Assembly (NCBI RefSeq): GCF_900095855.1
Contig: NZ_FMIY01000002.1
Coordinates: forward strand, 487,322-551,321
Length of the DNA: 64,000 bases
Direction: 5' to 3'
Source of the DNA: Megasphaera coli
GTDB lineage: Bacteria; Bacillota; Negativicutes; Veillonellales; Megasphaeraceae
A program made the translations under genes and the position numbers. The notes under the pieces are model-generated. The model saw only the letters and a program-made list of their open reading frames with translations. It did no database searches and had not been told where the DNA came from. This document shows positions 25,763 through 35,132 of this stretch, piece by piece (positions within the stretch are counted from its first letter, which is position 1; each line of letters opens with the position of its first letter).

Positions 25763-27196
25763 ATGATACATAAGAGGAGCCGCACTTCGGGCGGACGGGT
25801 TGCGGCTGCACGGCGCTTTTTATTGGGCGCCGTAAGTTTAAGTGTAGCCGGGATAATTCTTTTTTTCGGCGGTCAATACGCCGCGGCACAGCGGGTCCTT
25901 CTGGACGGCAGAGACGTTTCGCATATGACACGTGACGATGCGGACGCTTATTTGACAGAGCGTGAAAGCGAAATAACGGCCCGGGCGTTTACACTGAAAG
26001 CGGAAGATCTTCAGGTCGAGCTGCCGCTTTCGCAGCTGGATGCGCATTTAGACAGAGAGCGCATTGAGCAGGAAGTATACGGCATCGGCCGGGAAGGGAC
26101 GCTGACCGAGAGAATCTCCGAAATCGCAACGGTACTCTTTTACGGGCGAAACGTACCCGTCCATTTGCAGGCGGACGAAGGAAAATTGACTGCCGTCCTG
26201 ACGGAGTTTCTCAAGCACTATGACAGGGCGCCCGTCAACGCCTATGCCGAACCGACGGAGGGAGGCATCGTCCTGCATGAAGAAGAAGACGGCATTGTCA
26301 TCGATGCCGAAGCGCTGCGAGACGACATTCGCGATAAATTGGCCGCCGGCGAAACGGGGACGGTAGAATTAACCGTTTCCGAACGGCGGGAAGCATCTAT
26401 AAAAAAGAAGGATCTTAAAGAGATCGACACGGTTCTTGCCTATTACACGACACACTTCAACGGCTGCGACACGAACCGCAGTGAAAATATCGGCATCGCG
26501 CAAGACCGTCTGAATCACACGCTTGTCCGGGCCGGGGAAAGCTGTTCATTTAACGAGACGGTCGGTACGCGGACGCGCGATAAAGGCTATAAGGACGCAC
26601 CTGTCTACTTCGACAACAAGCTTGTCATGGATGCGGGCGGCGGCGTCTGCCAGGTCAGTACGACTCTCTTCAACGCGGTTTTGCGCGCAGGTCTTGTGAT
26701 TGACGGCAGATCACCTCATTTTGCACCGGCAGGGTATGTGCCCGTCGGCATGGACGCGACTGTCGCCGATAATGCATTGGACTTTATTTTCTCCAATCCC
26801 TTCCGGCATGCCGTCTATATTTATACGACTTATACGGGCGATACGGCGACGGTATACATTCTCGGCAATCACGAAGATCTGTGTTCCGTCGTCTTCGTGA
26901 CAACGAGCCGAAAAACGCTGCCCCACGAGGTCATACGCAAGCACGATCCGTCGGTTACGGCCGATACGAAGGAGCAGGAAGGCTACGACGGCCGTGAAAT
27001 CACCATTAAACGGGAAGTATACTACCGCGACGGCAGCACCTATACAGACTTCATTGTGTCGGCGTACGAGCCGAATGCCGAAATAACCCGTACAGCCGGT
27101 GCCGGATCGCGGGAGATCGTACAGACGACAGCCCCTGAAGGGGAAGCAAATCAGGACGAAATGATTAACAGGCCGCATGATCCGCTGGCCGGGTAG
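25763..27196 (+). CDS. VanW family protein with N-terminal anchor
   Basis: This 477-residue protein has an N-terminal membrane anchor or signal (residues 18-38). Next come peptidoglycan-binding-4-like repeats (about 40-220). The VanW domain spans about residues 250-380, marked by GESCSFNETVGTR, AGGGVCQVSTTLFNA and PVGMDATVA. The last 110 residues include a G5-like strand region (KREVYYRDGSTYTDF). VanW proteins are widespread in Gram-positive-type bacteria; their function is unknown and vancomycin resistance should not be assumed. It lies between holA and polC. Confidence 0.9.
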   Translation: MIHKRSRTSGGRVAAARRFLLGAVSLSVAGIILFFGGQYAAAQRVLLDGRDVSHMTRDDADAYLTERESEITARAFTLKAEDLQVELPLSQLDAHLDRERIEQEVYGIGREGTLTERISEIATVLFYGRNVPVHLQADEGKLTAVLTEFLKHYDRAPVNAYAEPTEGGIVLHEEEDGIVIDAEALRDDIRDKLAAGETGTVELTVSERREASIKKKDLKEIDTVLAYYTTHFNGCDTNRSENIGIAQDRLNHTLVRAGESCSFNETVGTRTRDKGYKDAPVYFDNKLVMDAGGGVCQVSTTLFNAVLRAGLVIDGRSPHFAPAGYVPVGMDATVADNALDFIFSNPFRHAVYIYTTYTGDTATVYILGNHEDLCSVVFVTTSRKTLPHEVIRKHDPSVTADTKEQEGYDGREITIKREVYYRDGSTYTDFIVSAYEPNAEITRTAGAGSREIVQTTAPEGEANQDEMINRPHDPLAG

Positions 27197-27206
27197 AGGA
27201 TAAACG

Positions 27207-30200
27207 ATGAAATATTACCACATAGTACCGCAAAAAGAATTGCATATACGCTGTGCCGACCGCCGCTCCGTTTTCGTGGAGCGCATCAGCGTCTGTATGG
27301 AAACCCGCTCCTGGCAGGTACGGGCGACCGTTTCGGCGCCCTTTGAAGACGCCGTGCTGGCAGAGCTCGTAGGTAATCACCTGGGCTTGACGGGTACCGT
27401 CACGGTTGAACAGACGGTGCGCGAAGTTGACCGGGAACCGGAAGGGGAACCGCCCGATTCGGATATGCACGCCGCGATGTCTTCTTACACGGATGACGAC
27501 GGTGAAGGCTATTGTATTCCTAATGAAGACATATACGAAGAAAACGAGGACCTTTACGACGACGCTTACTTCCAGGCGTGCGAAGCGGCGCGGCAGCCGG
27601 AAAGAAAAAAGAGCAGCCGCAAGAACTCCGGCGGCTGCAGTAGTGCCGGAGACGATCGCGTTTTGTTGGGTTCGGCTTTTTCACATGCCGAAATCATGCC
27701 GATTGATGAGGCTTTGGGGGACGAACGAAACAATGTCGTTTTTAACGGCAAGGTCGTTAAGGTCCAATTTCGGGAGCTCAAGTCGAAGCGTATTTTGCTG
27801 ACCTTTCAAATGGCCGACAAGACGAACGGTATTTCGGCAAAGAAGTTTATCGACATGGGCAACGGCAGCAAGTTCAGCCGCAAAGACGCGTTGACGAAAG
27901 ACGGGTTTGAGGCTCTGCAGGCAGGCCTTAAAGAAGGCGCCTATGTGTATGCGCGCGGCAATATCCGCTACGACACGTATCAAAATGATTATGTCTTAAA
28001 CGTGGACGACATTATGACGGCTGAAGATAATTCGGTGGTCCGCGAAGATACGAACCCGACGCCCCGTGTGGAACTGCATCTGCATACGGTTATGAGCGAC
28101 ATGGACGCCCTTATTACGGTAAAGCAGTTGATTAAAACCGTCAAAAAGTGGAACCATCCGGCCATTGCAGTTACAGATCACGGCGTTGTTCAGTCTTTCC
28201 CGCTTTTGCAGGAAATTTCACGGGACAAGACAAATCAGGTCAAGGTCATATACGGCATGGAAGGCTACCTCTTTGACGATAAAATCGACAAGTCTTACCA
28301 TATTATTCTTCTGGCGAAGAATCAGGTCGGTATTCGCAACCTCTACAAGCTCGTCAGCATATCGCACTTAAAGTATATTTATCGCGGCAGACCGCGTATT
28401 CCGCGAACCGTTCTGGATGAGTACCGCGAAGGGCTCATCCTCGGCTCGGCCTGCGAAGCGGGCGAGCTCATTCGCTCCATGGTGCAAAAACGCCTGCCCT
28501 ATGAAGAGCTGAAGCAGATTGCCGACTACTACGATTACTTGGAAATTCAGCCCTTGACGAATAACCAATTTCTCGTGCGTGAAGGCTTTGTCAATGACGA
28601 TGAAGGACTGCGCGAAATTAATCGGACTATTCTGAAATTGGGCGACGAACTGGGCAAGCTGACGGTTGCTACGTGCGATGCCCACTTCCTCAATCCGGAA
28701 GATAAGATTTATCGGGAAATTCTCATGACCGGAAAGGGCTTTAAAGACGCCGAGTTCCAACCTGACCTGTACTTCCGCACGACCGACGAAATGCTTGAGG
28801 AATTTTCTTACTTAGGTGAAGAGCGGGCCAGGGAAGTCGTCATTACGAATCCGAACAAGATCAACGACATGATTGACGATGTCATGCCCGTGCCCAAGGA
28901 AAACCTTTATTTCCCGCGCATTGAAGGCTCATCGGAAGCGCTGAAGCAAATGTGCCTAGAAAAGGCTCACAAAATTTACGGCGATTCCCTGCCGGAAGTA
29001 GTCGCCGCAAGACTGGACGAAGAATTTACATCCATTTTCGGCAACGGTTTCGGTGTCCTCTATTACATTGCCCATAAACTGGTCAAGCACTCCCATGACG
29101 ACGGATATCTTGTCGGTTCACGCGGCTCCGTCGGCTCGTCTTTCGTGGCGACTATGTCGGACATTACGGAAGTAAATCCCTTGCCGCCGCACTACGTATG
29201 CCCCGACTGCCGGTACAGCGAGTTTTTTACGGACGGCTCCGTCGGCGGCGGCTTCGACCTGCCCGACAAGAAATGCCCCAAGTGCGGCGCTCAGCTTCAC
29301 AAGGACGGTCATGACATTCCCTTCGCCATCTTTCTCGGATTTGAAGGTGACAAGGTGCCCGATATTGACCTCAACTTTTCGGGTGAATATCACCAGAAGG
29401 CGCACAAGTATACGGAAGAGCTCTTCGGCAAGGACAATGTTTTCCGCGCCGGCACCATCGGTGCCGTCAAGGACAAGACCGCTTTCGGGTATGTCAAGAA
29501 ATGGGCGGAAGCACGCGGTATTACGGCCAATGACGCCTATATTAACAGCCTCGTCAGCGGCTGCACGGGCATCAAGAATACGACCGGTCAACATCCCGGC
29601 GGCGTCATGGTTATTCCGCGCGACATCGACGTGCATCATTTTACACCTGTTCAGTATCCGGCCAACAAGAAAGACTGCGGTATCATTACGACCCATTTCG
29701 ATTATCATTCTATTGAAGGACGCCTTGTCAAGCTCGACATTCTCGGCCATGATGATCCGACGGTCATTCGCATGCTCGAAGATATGACGGGCATTAAGGC
29801 GACGACCATTCCTTTTGACGATCCGGCGACGCTCAGTCTCTTCAGCTCCACGAAGGCTCTGGGACTGACGCCGGAAGAACTGGGAACGCCCGTAGGCAGC
29901 TTGGGTATTCCCGAGTTCGGTACGTCTTTCGTACGTAAAATGCTCGTCGACACAATGCCGAAGACCTTTTCCGAGCTCGTGCGCATATCCGGCTTTTCCC
30001 ACGGTACGGACGTGTGGCTGAATAACGCGCAGGATCTCATTACGTCGGGAACGGTACAGCTGAAGGAAGCCGTATCGACGCGTGACGACATTATGAACTA
30101 CCTTATTAATCACGGAATTACGCGGAAGACGAGTTTTAAAGTCATGGAAAACGTCCGTAAGGGCAAGGGCATAGACAAGCGCAACAAGGTGGGCGAAAAG

Positions 30201-30812
30201 ACGACGGATTACGAAGGAGAACTGCGGCGCGGCAATATTCCGCAATGGTTTATCGAGTCGTGCCGAAAAATCGGCTACTTATTCCCGAGAGCCCATGCCG
30301 TTGCTTATGTCATGATGGCCTTTCGCATTGCCTGGTATAAGATCAATTATCCCTTAGCCTATTATGCGGCATACTTCACGATTCGCGCCAAAGCTTTCGA
30401 CATCTCCATGATGATACACGGCCCGGAGACGGCGAAAAAGTCTTTAAAGGCCATTGCCGCCAAGGGCGACGGGGCAACGAAAATCGATGAGGACCTCTAT
30501 GCTACGCTTGAGCTGGTTATTGAGATGAATTTGCGCGGCATTTCCTTTATGAATATAGATATAAATAAGTCGGATGCCACGAAATTTACTATTTATGACG
30601 GAAAAATCCTCCTGCCTTTTACGGCCCTCGACGGGCTGGGTAAGAATGTGGCCGAACAGATCGTAGCGGCCCGATCCGAACAGGAATACACGTCCAAGGA
30701 AGATTTAAAATACCGCGGTAAACTCGGACAAACTTTAATCGACGCCTTAGCATCCGAAGGATGTTTGGGCGAGCTGCCCGAGGACGAACAGATCGACCTC
30801 TTCGCTATGTAA
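27207..30812 (+). CDS. polC: DNA polymerase III alpha subunit, PolC type, lacking the inserted exonuclease
   Basis: This 1201-residue replicase has the PolC domain order. An N-terminal domain is followed by an acidic linker (residues 90-150), an OB-fold (about 165-275) and a PHP domain starting VELHLHTVMSD near residue 287. A zinc ribbon (CPDC...CPKC, about 664-690), a palm with PDIDLNFSG near residue 716, fingers and a C-terminal tail complete it. Standard PolC is about 1440 residues because a DEDD 3'-5' exonuclease of about 190 residues interrupts the PHP domain. Here the PHP sequence runs directly from YGMEGYLFDD into SYHIILLAKN, so the exonuclease is absent. Polymerase residues look intact. 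Proofreading would have to come from a separate protein or the PHP domain; none is encoded nearby. Confidence 0.95.
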   Translation: MKYYHIVPQKELHIRCADRRSVFVERISVCMETRSWQVRATVSAPFEDAVLAELVGNHLGLTGTVTVEQTVREVDREPEGEPPDSDMHAAMSSYTDDDGEGYCIPNEDIYEENEDLYDDAYFQACEAARQPERKKSSRKNSGGCSSAGDDRVLLGSAFSHAEIMPIDEALGDERNNVVFNGKVVKVQFRELKSKRILLTFQMADKTNGISAKKFIDMGNGSKFSRKDALTKDGFEALQAGLKEGAYVYARGNIRYDTYQNDYVLNVDDIMTAEDNSVVREDTNPTPRVELHLHTVMSDMDALITVKQLIKTVKKWNHPAIAVTDHGVVQSFPLLQEISRDKTNQVKVIYGMEGYLFDDKIDKSYHIILLAKNQVGIRNLYKLVSISHLKYIYRGRPRIPRTVLDEYREGLILGSACEAGELIRSMVQKRLPYEELKQIADYYDYLEIQPLTNNQFLVREGFVNDDEGLREINRTILKLGDELGKLTVATCDAHFLNPEDKIYREILMTGKGFKDAEFQPDLYFRTTDEMLEEFSYLGEERAREVVITNPNKINDMIDDVMPVPKENLYFPRIEGSSEALKQMCLEKAHKIYGDSLPEVVAARLDEEFTSIFGNGFGVLYYIAHKLVKHSHDDGYLVGSRGSVGSSFVATMSDITEVNPLPPHYVCPDCRYSEFFTDGSVGGGFDLPDKKCPKCGAQLHKDGHDIPFAIFLGFEGDKVPDIDLNFSGEYHQKAHKYTEELFGKDNVFRAGTIGAVKDKTAFGYVKKWAEARGITANDAYINSLVSGCTGIKNTTGQHPGGVMVIPRDIDVHHFTPVQYPANKKDCGIITTHFDYHSIEGRLVKLDILGHDDPTVIRMLEDMTGIKATTIPFDDPATLSLFSSTKALGLTPEELGTPVGSLGIPEFGTSFVRKMLVDTMPKTFSELVRISGFSHGTDVWLNNAQDLITSGTVQLKEAVSTRDDIMNYLINHGITRKTSFKVMENVRKGKGIDKRNKVGEKTTDYEGELRRGNIPQWFIESCRKIGYLFPRAHAVAYVMMAFRIAWYKINYPLAYYAAYFTIRAKAFDISMMIHGPETAKKSLKAIAAKGDGATKIDEDLYATLELVIEMNLRGISFMNIDINKSDATKFTIYDGKILLPFTALDGLGKNVAEQIVAARSEQEYTSKEDLKYRGKLGQTLIDALASEGCLGELPEDEQIDLFAM

Positions 30813-30820
30813 ATTTGATA

Positions 30821-30849
30821 TCGACAATCGGAACCGCCTGCTTTATAAT
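30821..30849 (+). promoter_or_regulatory. Predicted sigma-70 promoter of yerC
   Basis: TCGACA (30821-30826, one mismatch to the consensus) and TATAAT (30844-30849, perfect) are separated by 17 bp. It lies just after the polC stop and about 50 bp before the yerC start. Confidence 0.65.
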
Positions 30850-30898
30850 AAACACAATATTTACCCGAGATATTACAGGAAAGCGGAGCGCATATAAG

Positions 30899-31219
30899 AT
30901 GAGTATTAATGCGAAATTACAAGACAGTTTACATGATCAGCTGTTTAAGGCAATCTTAAAGTTGGAGAACTTGGAAGAGTGTTATGAGTTCTTCGAAGAT
31001 ATTTGTACTATACAGGAAATGAAGGCCATTTCGGTGCGTCTCGAAGTGGCGCGTATGCTTGCAGCCGGTGAGATTTATGAAGAAATTGTCAGGAAGACCG
31101 GCGCCAGCACGGCTACGATCAGCCGCATTAAGCGCTGCCTTCAATTCGGCAGCGGCGGCTACGGGAAGATTTTGGAGCGTATGACTGCGGATGATCCGAA
31201 TTTTCTGAAGAAAAAATAG
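30899..31219 (+). CDS. yerC: TrpR-like DNA-binding protein YerC/YecD
   Basis: This 106-residue protein of the Trp-repressor superfamily has a helix-turn-helix with IVRKTGASTATISRIKRCLQFGSGGYG near residues 60-85. In Firmicutes it is a small regulator of uncertain target, annotated YerC or YecD. I chose ATG 30899; an in-frame upstream start at 30761 would overlap polC and encode unrelated residues. The predicted promoter at 30821-30849 fits this start. It is not necessarily a tryptophan sensor, because key ligand residues differ within this family. Confidence 0.9.
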   Translation: MSINAKLQDSLHDQLFKAILKLENLEECYEFFEDICTIQEMKAISVRLEVARMLAAGEIYEEIVRKTGASTATISRIKRCLQFGSGGYGKILERMTADDPNFLKKK

Positions 31220-31260
31220 TGCATATATGAATGTTTCAGTCAGGGAAGGAGTTTTAACAA

Positions 31261-31707
31261 GTGAAATCTTTTTTTTCGGAATTTAAAGAATTTGCCGTGC
31301 AGGGCAATGTAATGGATATGGCGGTCGGTGTCGTCATCGGCGCCGCTTTTGGAAAAATCGTGTCATCCCTCGTAACAAATGTTATTATGCCGCCTATCGG
31401 GATCATGTTGGGCGGTGCGGATTTCACTGACTTTTTTATCCCTTTGGGCACGACGACGGCACGGACGCTGGCGGATGCACAGGCTCAGGGCGTACCCGTC
31501 ATTGCGTACGGGCTCTTTCTTAATACGATTATCGAGTTTTTGATTGTCGCCTTTGCCATCTTCGTAGTCATTAAGCAAATCAACCGCTTTAAGAAGCCCG
31601 CCGTTCCCGTTGCGGAACCGCATCTTTGCCCGTTCTGCAGGGAAGAAGTGGCCGTCGACGCGCGCCGTTGCCCTCATTGCACGAGTGAAATAGCGGAACA
31701 GGCGTGA
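31261..31707 (+). CDS. mscL: Large-conductance mechanosensitive channel MscL with C-terminal zinc ribbon
   Basis: This 148-residue channel releases solutes during hypo-osmotic shock. The N-terminal [23 protein letters not shown] is the conserved pore helix, and a second membrane helix ([18 protein letters not shown]) precedes a cytoplasmic tail. That tail contains two CPxC knuckles (CPFC and CPHC, residues about 121-140), a small zinc ribbon in place of the usual simple helix bundle. Translation begins at GTG 31261 after GGAAGGAG. The stop overlaps the next gene start (GTGA). It is not obviously linked to the potassium genes upstream, though both serve osmotic balance. Confidence 0.93.
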   Translation: MKSFFSEFKEFAVQGNVMDMAVGVVIGAAFGKIVSSLVTNVIMPPIGIMLGGADFTDFFIPLGTTTARTLADAQAQGVPVIAYGLFLNTIIEFLIVAFAIFVVIKQINRFKKPAVPVAEPHLCPFCREEVAVDARRCPHCTSEIAEQA

Positions 31708-32279
31708 GAACTAAAATCGGCATTACTTTCTTCGGCGACGGCAATATGGAGATTCACGACGTGTCCTTGGCAGAAGAGCTGCGGCATGACTATGAATCGT
31801 TCATAAAGCTTGCCGCCGTAAAGCGGAGCAAGGGCACGGCACGGGGAGAGCGATCGGCACGGCGTTATACGCGAGCTGCCGCGCTTGCTTTATATACGTC
31901 TTTCAGGCTCATCCTTAACAGGTGGTACGATGAGGTCATGATCGGGCGCTTTCGCGTACCCGCAAATGAGCGAAGCCTTGAGGCGACTGTTGCGGCTTTG
32001 CATGAGTATGTGAGAACTGCAAGCGATGCGAGCAGAGAAGAGGCGTTTTCCCGTCTCAAAGGCCTCGTGGCGCGATATGAAAATTCGGGCGGTGCAGTCC
32101 TGGAGCATCTGAGCGAGGCTGCCGTAAAGGATGCGGCGGAAATGATGGACGCCTACCTGACCTATATGGAAGAAACGGCAGGTCTCCGGCGTTTCCCGAA
32201 AGGCGGTGCCGCGTCACAGACTCTGCTGCAAAAACTCGGTGTTTGCGACGAAGCGGAAAGAAAAGACAACAAAATGTGA
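31704..32279 (+). CDS. Hypothetical protein, function unknown
   Basis: This open frame of 191 residues overlaps the mscL stop by 4 bp (GTG 31704); an ATG at 31746 is the other candidate start. The product is soluble and mostly helical, rich in Ala, Arg and Glu, with no signal peptide or membrane segment. I recognise no family. The central part ([24 protein letters not shown]) looks like an amphipathic helix bundle. Codon use is like the neighbouring core genes and there is no competing frame, so it is probably real and co-transcribed with mscL. Confidence 0.6.
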   Translation: MRTKIGITFFGDGNMEIHDVSLAEELRHDYESFIKLAAVKRSKGTARGERSARRYTRAAALALYTSFRLILNRWYDEVMIGRFRVPANERSLEATVAALHEYVRTASDASREEAFSRLKGLVARYENSGGAVLEHLSEAAVKDAAEMMDAYLTYMEETAGLRRFPKGGAASQTLLQKLGVCDEAERKDNKM

Positions 32280-32422
32280 TAAAAGGAACGAATGAAGAAA
32301 CGGAAAATTACCCAATCATGACATAAAGTCATCGAACTTTGGTGAAACCGGATAAAAAAGCATGGGAAAGCCTTGCTTTCGTAGGTATAAAACTTGTTTT
32401 TAGTGGATTTTTTAAAAATAAG

Positions 32423-32431
32423 TGGTATAAT
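32423..32431 (+). promoter_or_regulatory. Predicted extended -10 promoter of hbd
   Basis: TGGTATAAT is an extended -10 element with a perfect TATAAT at 32426-32431. No good -35 is seen at 16-18 bp. It lies 92 bp before the hbd start in an otherwise gene-free stretch (32280-32522). Confidence 0.5.
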
Positions 32432-32522
32432 TACAAGTGTAAAGGGAAGTTTTTAGGTAAGGAAAAGGACGTTATCTTTACAAAATTTGTGAAAACAATC
32501 ACACTAAAAGGAGGAGTTCGAC

Positions 32523-33380
32523 ATGTTTTGTAAAAAGGTAATGGTTATTGGTGCTGGTACAATGGGTTCCGGTATTGCTCAGGTGTTCGTCACACACGGC
32601 TGCGAAGTTATCTTGAACGATATTAAGCAGGAATTTATTGACGGCGGCGTAAAAAAAATCGACAAGAGCTTAACGAAGCTCGTGGCGAAAGAAAAAATGA
32701 GCCAAGCCGATAAAGACGCTGCCATGGCTCGCGTAACAGGCTTCGTGGAAATTACGGAAGAAAACATGAAAGGCGTTGACCTTGTCGTCGAAGCCGCTAT
32801 TGAAGATATGAATATCAAGGCTCAGATCTTCAAGAATTTGGATGAAAAATGCCCGGCACACACGATTTTGGCTTCCAACACGTCTTCCTTGCCGATTACA
32901 AAAATCGCTGCCGCTACGAAGCGCCCGAAACAAGTTATCGGTATGCACTTCTTCAACCCCGCTCCGGTTATGAAATTGATTGAAATTATTAACGGTATTG
33001 CTACGTCCGACGAAACCTTCGAAAAAGTGAAGACCGCTTCTGAAGAACTGGGCAAGAGTCCCGTTAAGGTCAGCGACTTCCCGGGATTTGTAGGCAACCG
33101 CGTAGTTATTCCCATGATTAACGAAGCTATTCAGGCTCTCATGGAAGGTGTCGCTTCGAAGGAAGATATTGACTCGGTTTGCAAATTGGGCTTCAATCAT
33201 CCCATGGGCCCCTTGGCTCTTTCCGACCTCATTGGTAACGATGTTGTCCTCCATATTATGGAAGTCTTGTATGAAGGCTTCGGCGACCCGAAATACCGCC
33301 CGAGCGCACTCCTCCGTCAGTATGTCAATGCCGGCTACTTAGGCCGTAAGACGGGAAAGGGCTTCTACGATTACGAATAG
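32523..33380 (+). CDS. hbd: 3-hydroxybutyryl-CoA dehydrogenase
   Basis: This 285-residue enzyme interconverts acetoacetyl-CoA and (S)-3-hydroxybutyryl-CoA with NAD(P)H, a central step of butyrate fermentation. The N-terminal Rossmann motif is [13 protein letters not shown] (residues 8-20). The catalytic region includes [17 protein letters not shown] (about residues 139-155) and the C-terminal domain has [16 protein letters not shown] and [11 protein letters not shown]. Length is standard. A strong ribosome-binding site (AAAGGAGG) lies 8 bp before ATG 32523. The gene stands alone between its own promoter and a strong terminator, so it is regulated apart from the downstream CoA-transferase operon. 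crotonase and thiolase are not in the window. Confidence 0.95.
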   Translation: MFCKKVMVIGAGTMGSGIAQVFVTHGCEVILNDIKQEFIDGGVKKIDKSLTKLVAKEKMSQADKDAAMARVTGFVEITEENMKGVDLVVEAAIEDMNIKAQIFKNLDEKCPAHTILASNTSSLPITKIAAATKRPKQVIGMHFFNPAPVMKLIEIINGIATSDETFEKVKTASEELGKSPVKVSDFPGFVGNRVVIPMINEAIQALMEGVASKEDIDSVCKLGFNHPMGPLALSDLIGNDVVLHIMEVLYEGFGDPKYRPSALLRQYVNAGYLGRKTGKGFYDYE

Positions 33381-33395
33381 ATTTTGGAATACCGG

Positions 33396-33433
33396 AAAAC
33401 AACCAACCTTCCGCGCGGAAGGTTGGTTGTTTT
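33396..33433 (+). terminator. Rho-independent terminator after hbd
   Basis: A perfect 38-bp palindrome is centred at 33414/33415 (arms AACAACCAACCTTCCG and its complement) and is followed by a T-rich tract (TTTATTTTTT). Confidence 0.9.
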
Positions 33434-33680
33434 ATTTTTTGCGGTTGTGCTTGACGACTGAGAAATATAACCGGTAACGGTTGCTATTGATATATAAAAT
33501 GTGATATATTAATTATAACAAAAGGTTATATTATAAAATAATCGACTTATTTTCTTAAGAAAACAATGACCGGATAAAAATTCAATAAAACAATATATTA
33601 TCTCAAGCTAAATGAATGCTTTTAAAAGTTCGTTTTTGAACAAAGTATATTCTCACTATACACCGAGGAGGCGAAGTATT
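33434..33680 (+). promoter_or_regulatory. Regulatory region upstream of the GntP permease operon
   Basis: This AT-rich gap has two inverted repeats: AACCG-GTAA-CGGTT at 33469-33482 and TATAAC-AAAAG-GTTATA at 33514-33530. Between them lies a candidate promoter, TTGCTA (33481-33486) and TATATT (33505-33510, with an upstream TG), 18 bp apart. The repeats overlap or flank the promoter, as operators do. The ribosome-binding site GGAGG (33666-33670) belongs to the permease gene. An upstream ATG at 33612 in frame with the permease is probably not used. Confidence 0.45.
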
Positions 33681-35099
33681 ATGGATTTTAATGTTATTAT
33701 CATTATTTTAAGTTTATGCGGACTCATCGCGTTTGCATATCGCGGTTTTTCCGTTATTATGATGGCACCGATTATGGCCATATTGGCGGCTACCTTATCG
33801 GGATTTGCTATTATGCCGTCGTATACGGAACTGTTTATGGGAAAAGCGGTTACGTATATTAAATCGTTTTTTCCCGTATTTATGTTGGGCGCTATTTTCG
33901 GTAAGGTCATGGAAGAAACCGGCTTGGCCAGAAGCATTGCCCGGGCCATTATAAAAGGATTGGGGAAGGATCCGCACAAGGCCGTTCTTTCCATTATCAT
34001 CGCCGCATCGGTCCTGACTTACGGCGGTGTCAGTCTGTTTGTCGTCGTTTTTGCGGTCTATCCTTTTGCCGCCGCCTTGTTTAAAGAAGCGGATTACCCC
34101 AAACGCTTTGTACCGGCTATCATTGCATTGGGCGCATTCACAGCGACCATGGTCTGCTTTCCCGGTACGCCGCAGATTCAGAATATTATTCCGACCGCCT
34201 ATTTCGGTACCAATTTATATGCTGCTCCGTTAGCAGGTATTTTAGGTGCGATCCTCATGTACGGCTGCGGTATTTTTTATTTGACTCATCGCTTGAAAGG
34301 GACCATTGCCAAAGGGGAAGGCTACGGCAGTCATACGCTTAACGAGCCGGAAGACAATCCGGATATGAGTTTTGTCTCATGGAAACTCGCCGTTATTCCG
34401 CTTTTGGCCGTCCTGATCATAAACTTTGTCATTACGGAATTCGTTGTTTGGGATCAGTCCATTTTGGAGCCGTTCCAGCAGATGAAAGGCATACCCCTCG
34501 TAGCGGCAAAGGTTAAAAACGTAGTCAGTATTTGGGCGCTTATTATATCTCTTGTCGTCGGCATCTTACTGGCTCTTATTATTGGGCACAAAGAAATCAA
34601 GTCCGTCAACGGCTTGACGAAGATCTTGAACGCCGGCGCTATCGGTTCTTTGTTGGCCATTATGAATACGGCATCGGAAGTCGGCTACGGTAATGTTATT
34701 TCTCAATTGCCGGGCTTTGCCGCCGTGGCACATTTTTTGATTAACATCCAGGTCGGAGGCACACCGCTTGTCTCCGAAGCGATCAGTGTTACCGTTTTGG
34801 CCGGTATTACCGGTTCCGCTTCAGGCGGTCTGGCTATCGCCTTGGAGTTGATGTCGCAAGATTGGCTTGCTTGGGCGCAGTCCATCGGTATGGGACCGGA
34901 AATTCTGCACCGCATCGCTTCCATGGCCTCGGGAGGGCTGGACACATTGCCGCATAACGGCGCGGTTATTACGCTGTTGGCCGTGTGTGGTATGACGCAT
35001 CGGGAATCGTACAAGGATATTTTTGTGGTTACCTCCTTGCTCACAACCTTTTCCGTATTTGCAGTTATCTTTATTTATTCCGTGACGGGATTACAGTAA
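33681..35099 (+). CDS. GntP family permease, possible hydroxy-acid importer
   Basis: This 472-residue polytopic membrane protein of the GntP family imports gluconate, 3-hydroxybutyrate or related hydroxy acids. Typical segments are YGGVSLFVVVFAVYPFA and the C-terminal ASGGLDTLPHNGAVITLL, and the protein is hydrophobic throughout. I use ATG 33681, 10 bp after GGAGG; the earlier in-frame ATG 33612 adds a polar tail. It is followed 33 bp later by a CoA-transferase and then a MaoC hydratase. That context favours a short-chain 3-hydroxy acid such as 3-hydroxybutyrate over gluconate, since no kinase or sugar-acid enzyme is near. Substrate is inferred. Confidence 0.85.
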   Translation: MDFNVIIIILSLCGLIAFAYRGFSVIMMAPIMAILAATLSGFAIMPSYTELFMGKAVTYIKSFFPVFMLGAIFGKVMEETGLARSIARAIIKGLGKDPHKAVLSIIIAASVLTYGGVSLFVVVFAVYPFAAALFKEADYPKRFVPAIIALGAFTATMVCFPGTPQIQNIIPTAYFGTNLYAAPLAGILGAILMYGCGIFYLTHRLKGTIAKGEGYGSHTLNEPEDNPDMSFVSWKLAVIPLLAVLIINFVITEFVVWDQSILEPFQQMKGIPLVAAKVKNVVSIWALIISLVVGILLALIIGHKEIKSVNGLTKILNAGAIGSLLAIMNTASEVGYGNVISQLPGFAAVAHFLINIQVGGTPLVSEAISVTVLAGITGSASGGLAIALELMSQDWLAWAQSIGMGPEILHRIASMASGGLDTLPHNGAVITLLAVCGMTHRESYKDIFVVTSLLTTFSVFAVIFIYSVTGLQ

Positions 35100-35132
35100 A
35101 GCCCGTACATTATACGAAGGGGGATGTTGTAA

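Noticed and set aside
25763-27196. VanW protein as a vancomycin-resistance gene
   Set aside because: VanW-domain proteins are common outside resistance clusters and no vanA/H/X genes are nearby.
29118-30245. Minus-strand open frame of 375 codons inside polC
   Set aside because: It is a shadow frame of the polC palm and fingers with no ribosome-binding site or family match.
32339-32533. 64-codon plus-strand frame before hbd
   Set aside because: It contains the predicted hbd promoter and overlaps the hbd ribosome-binding site; the product resembles nothing.
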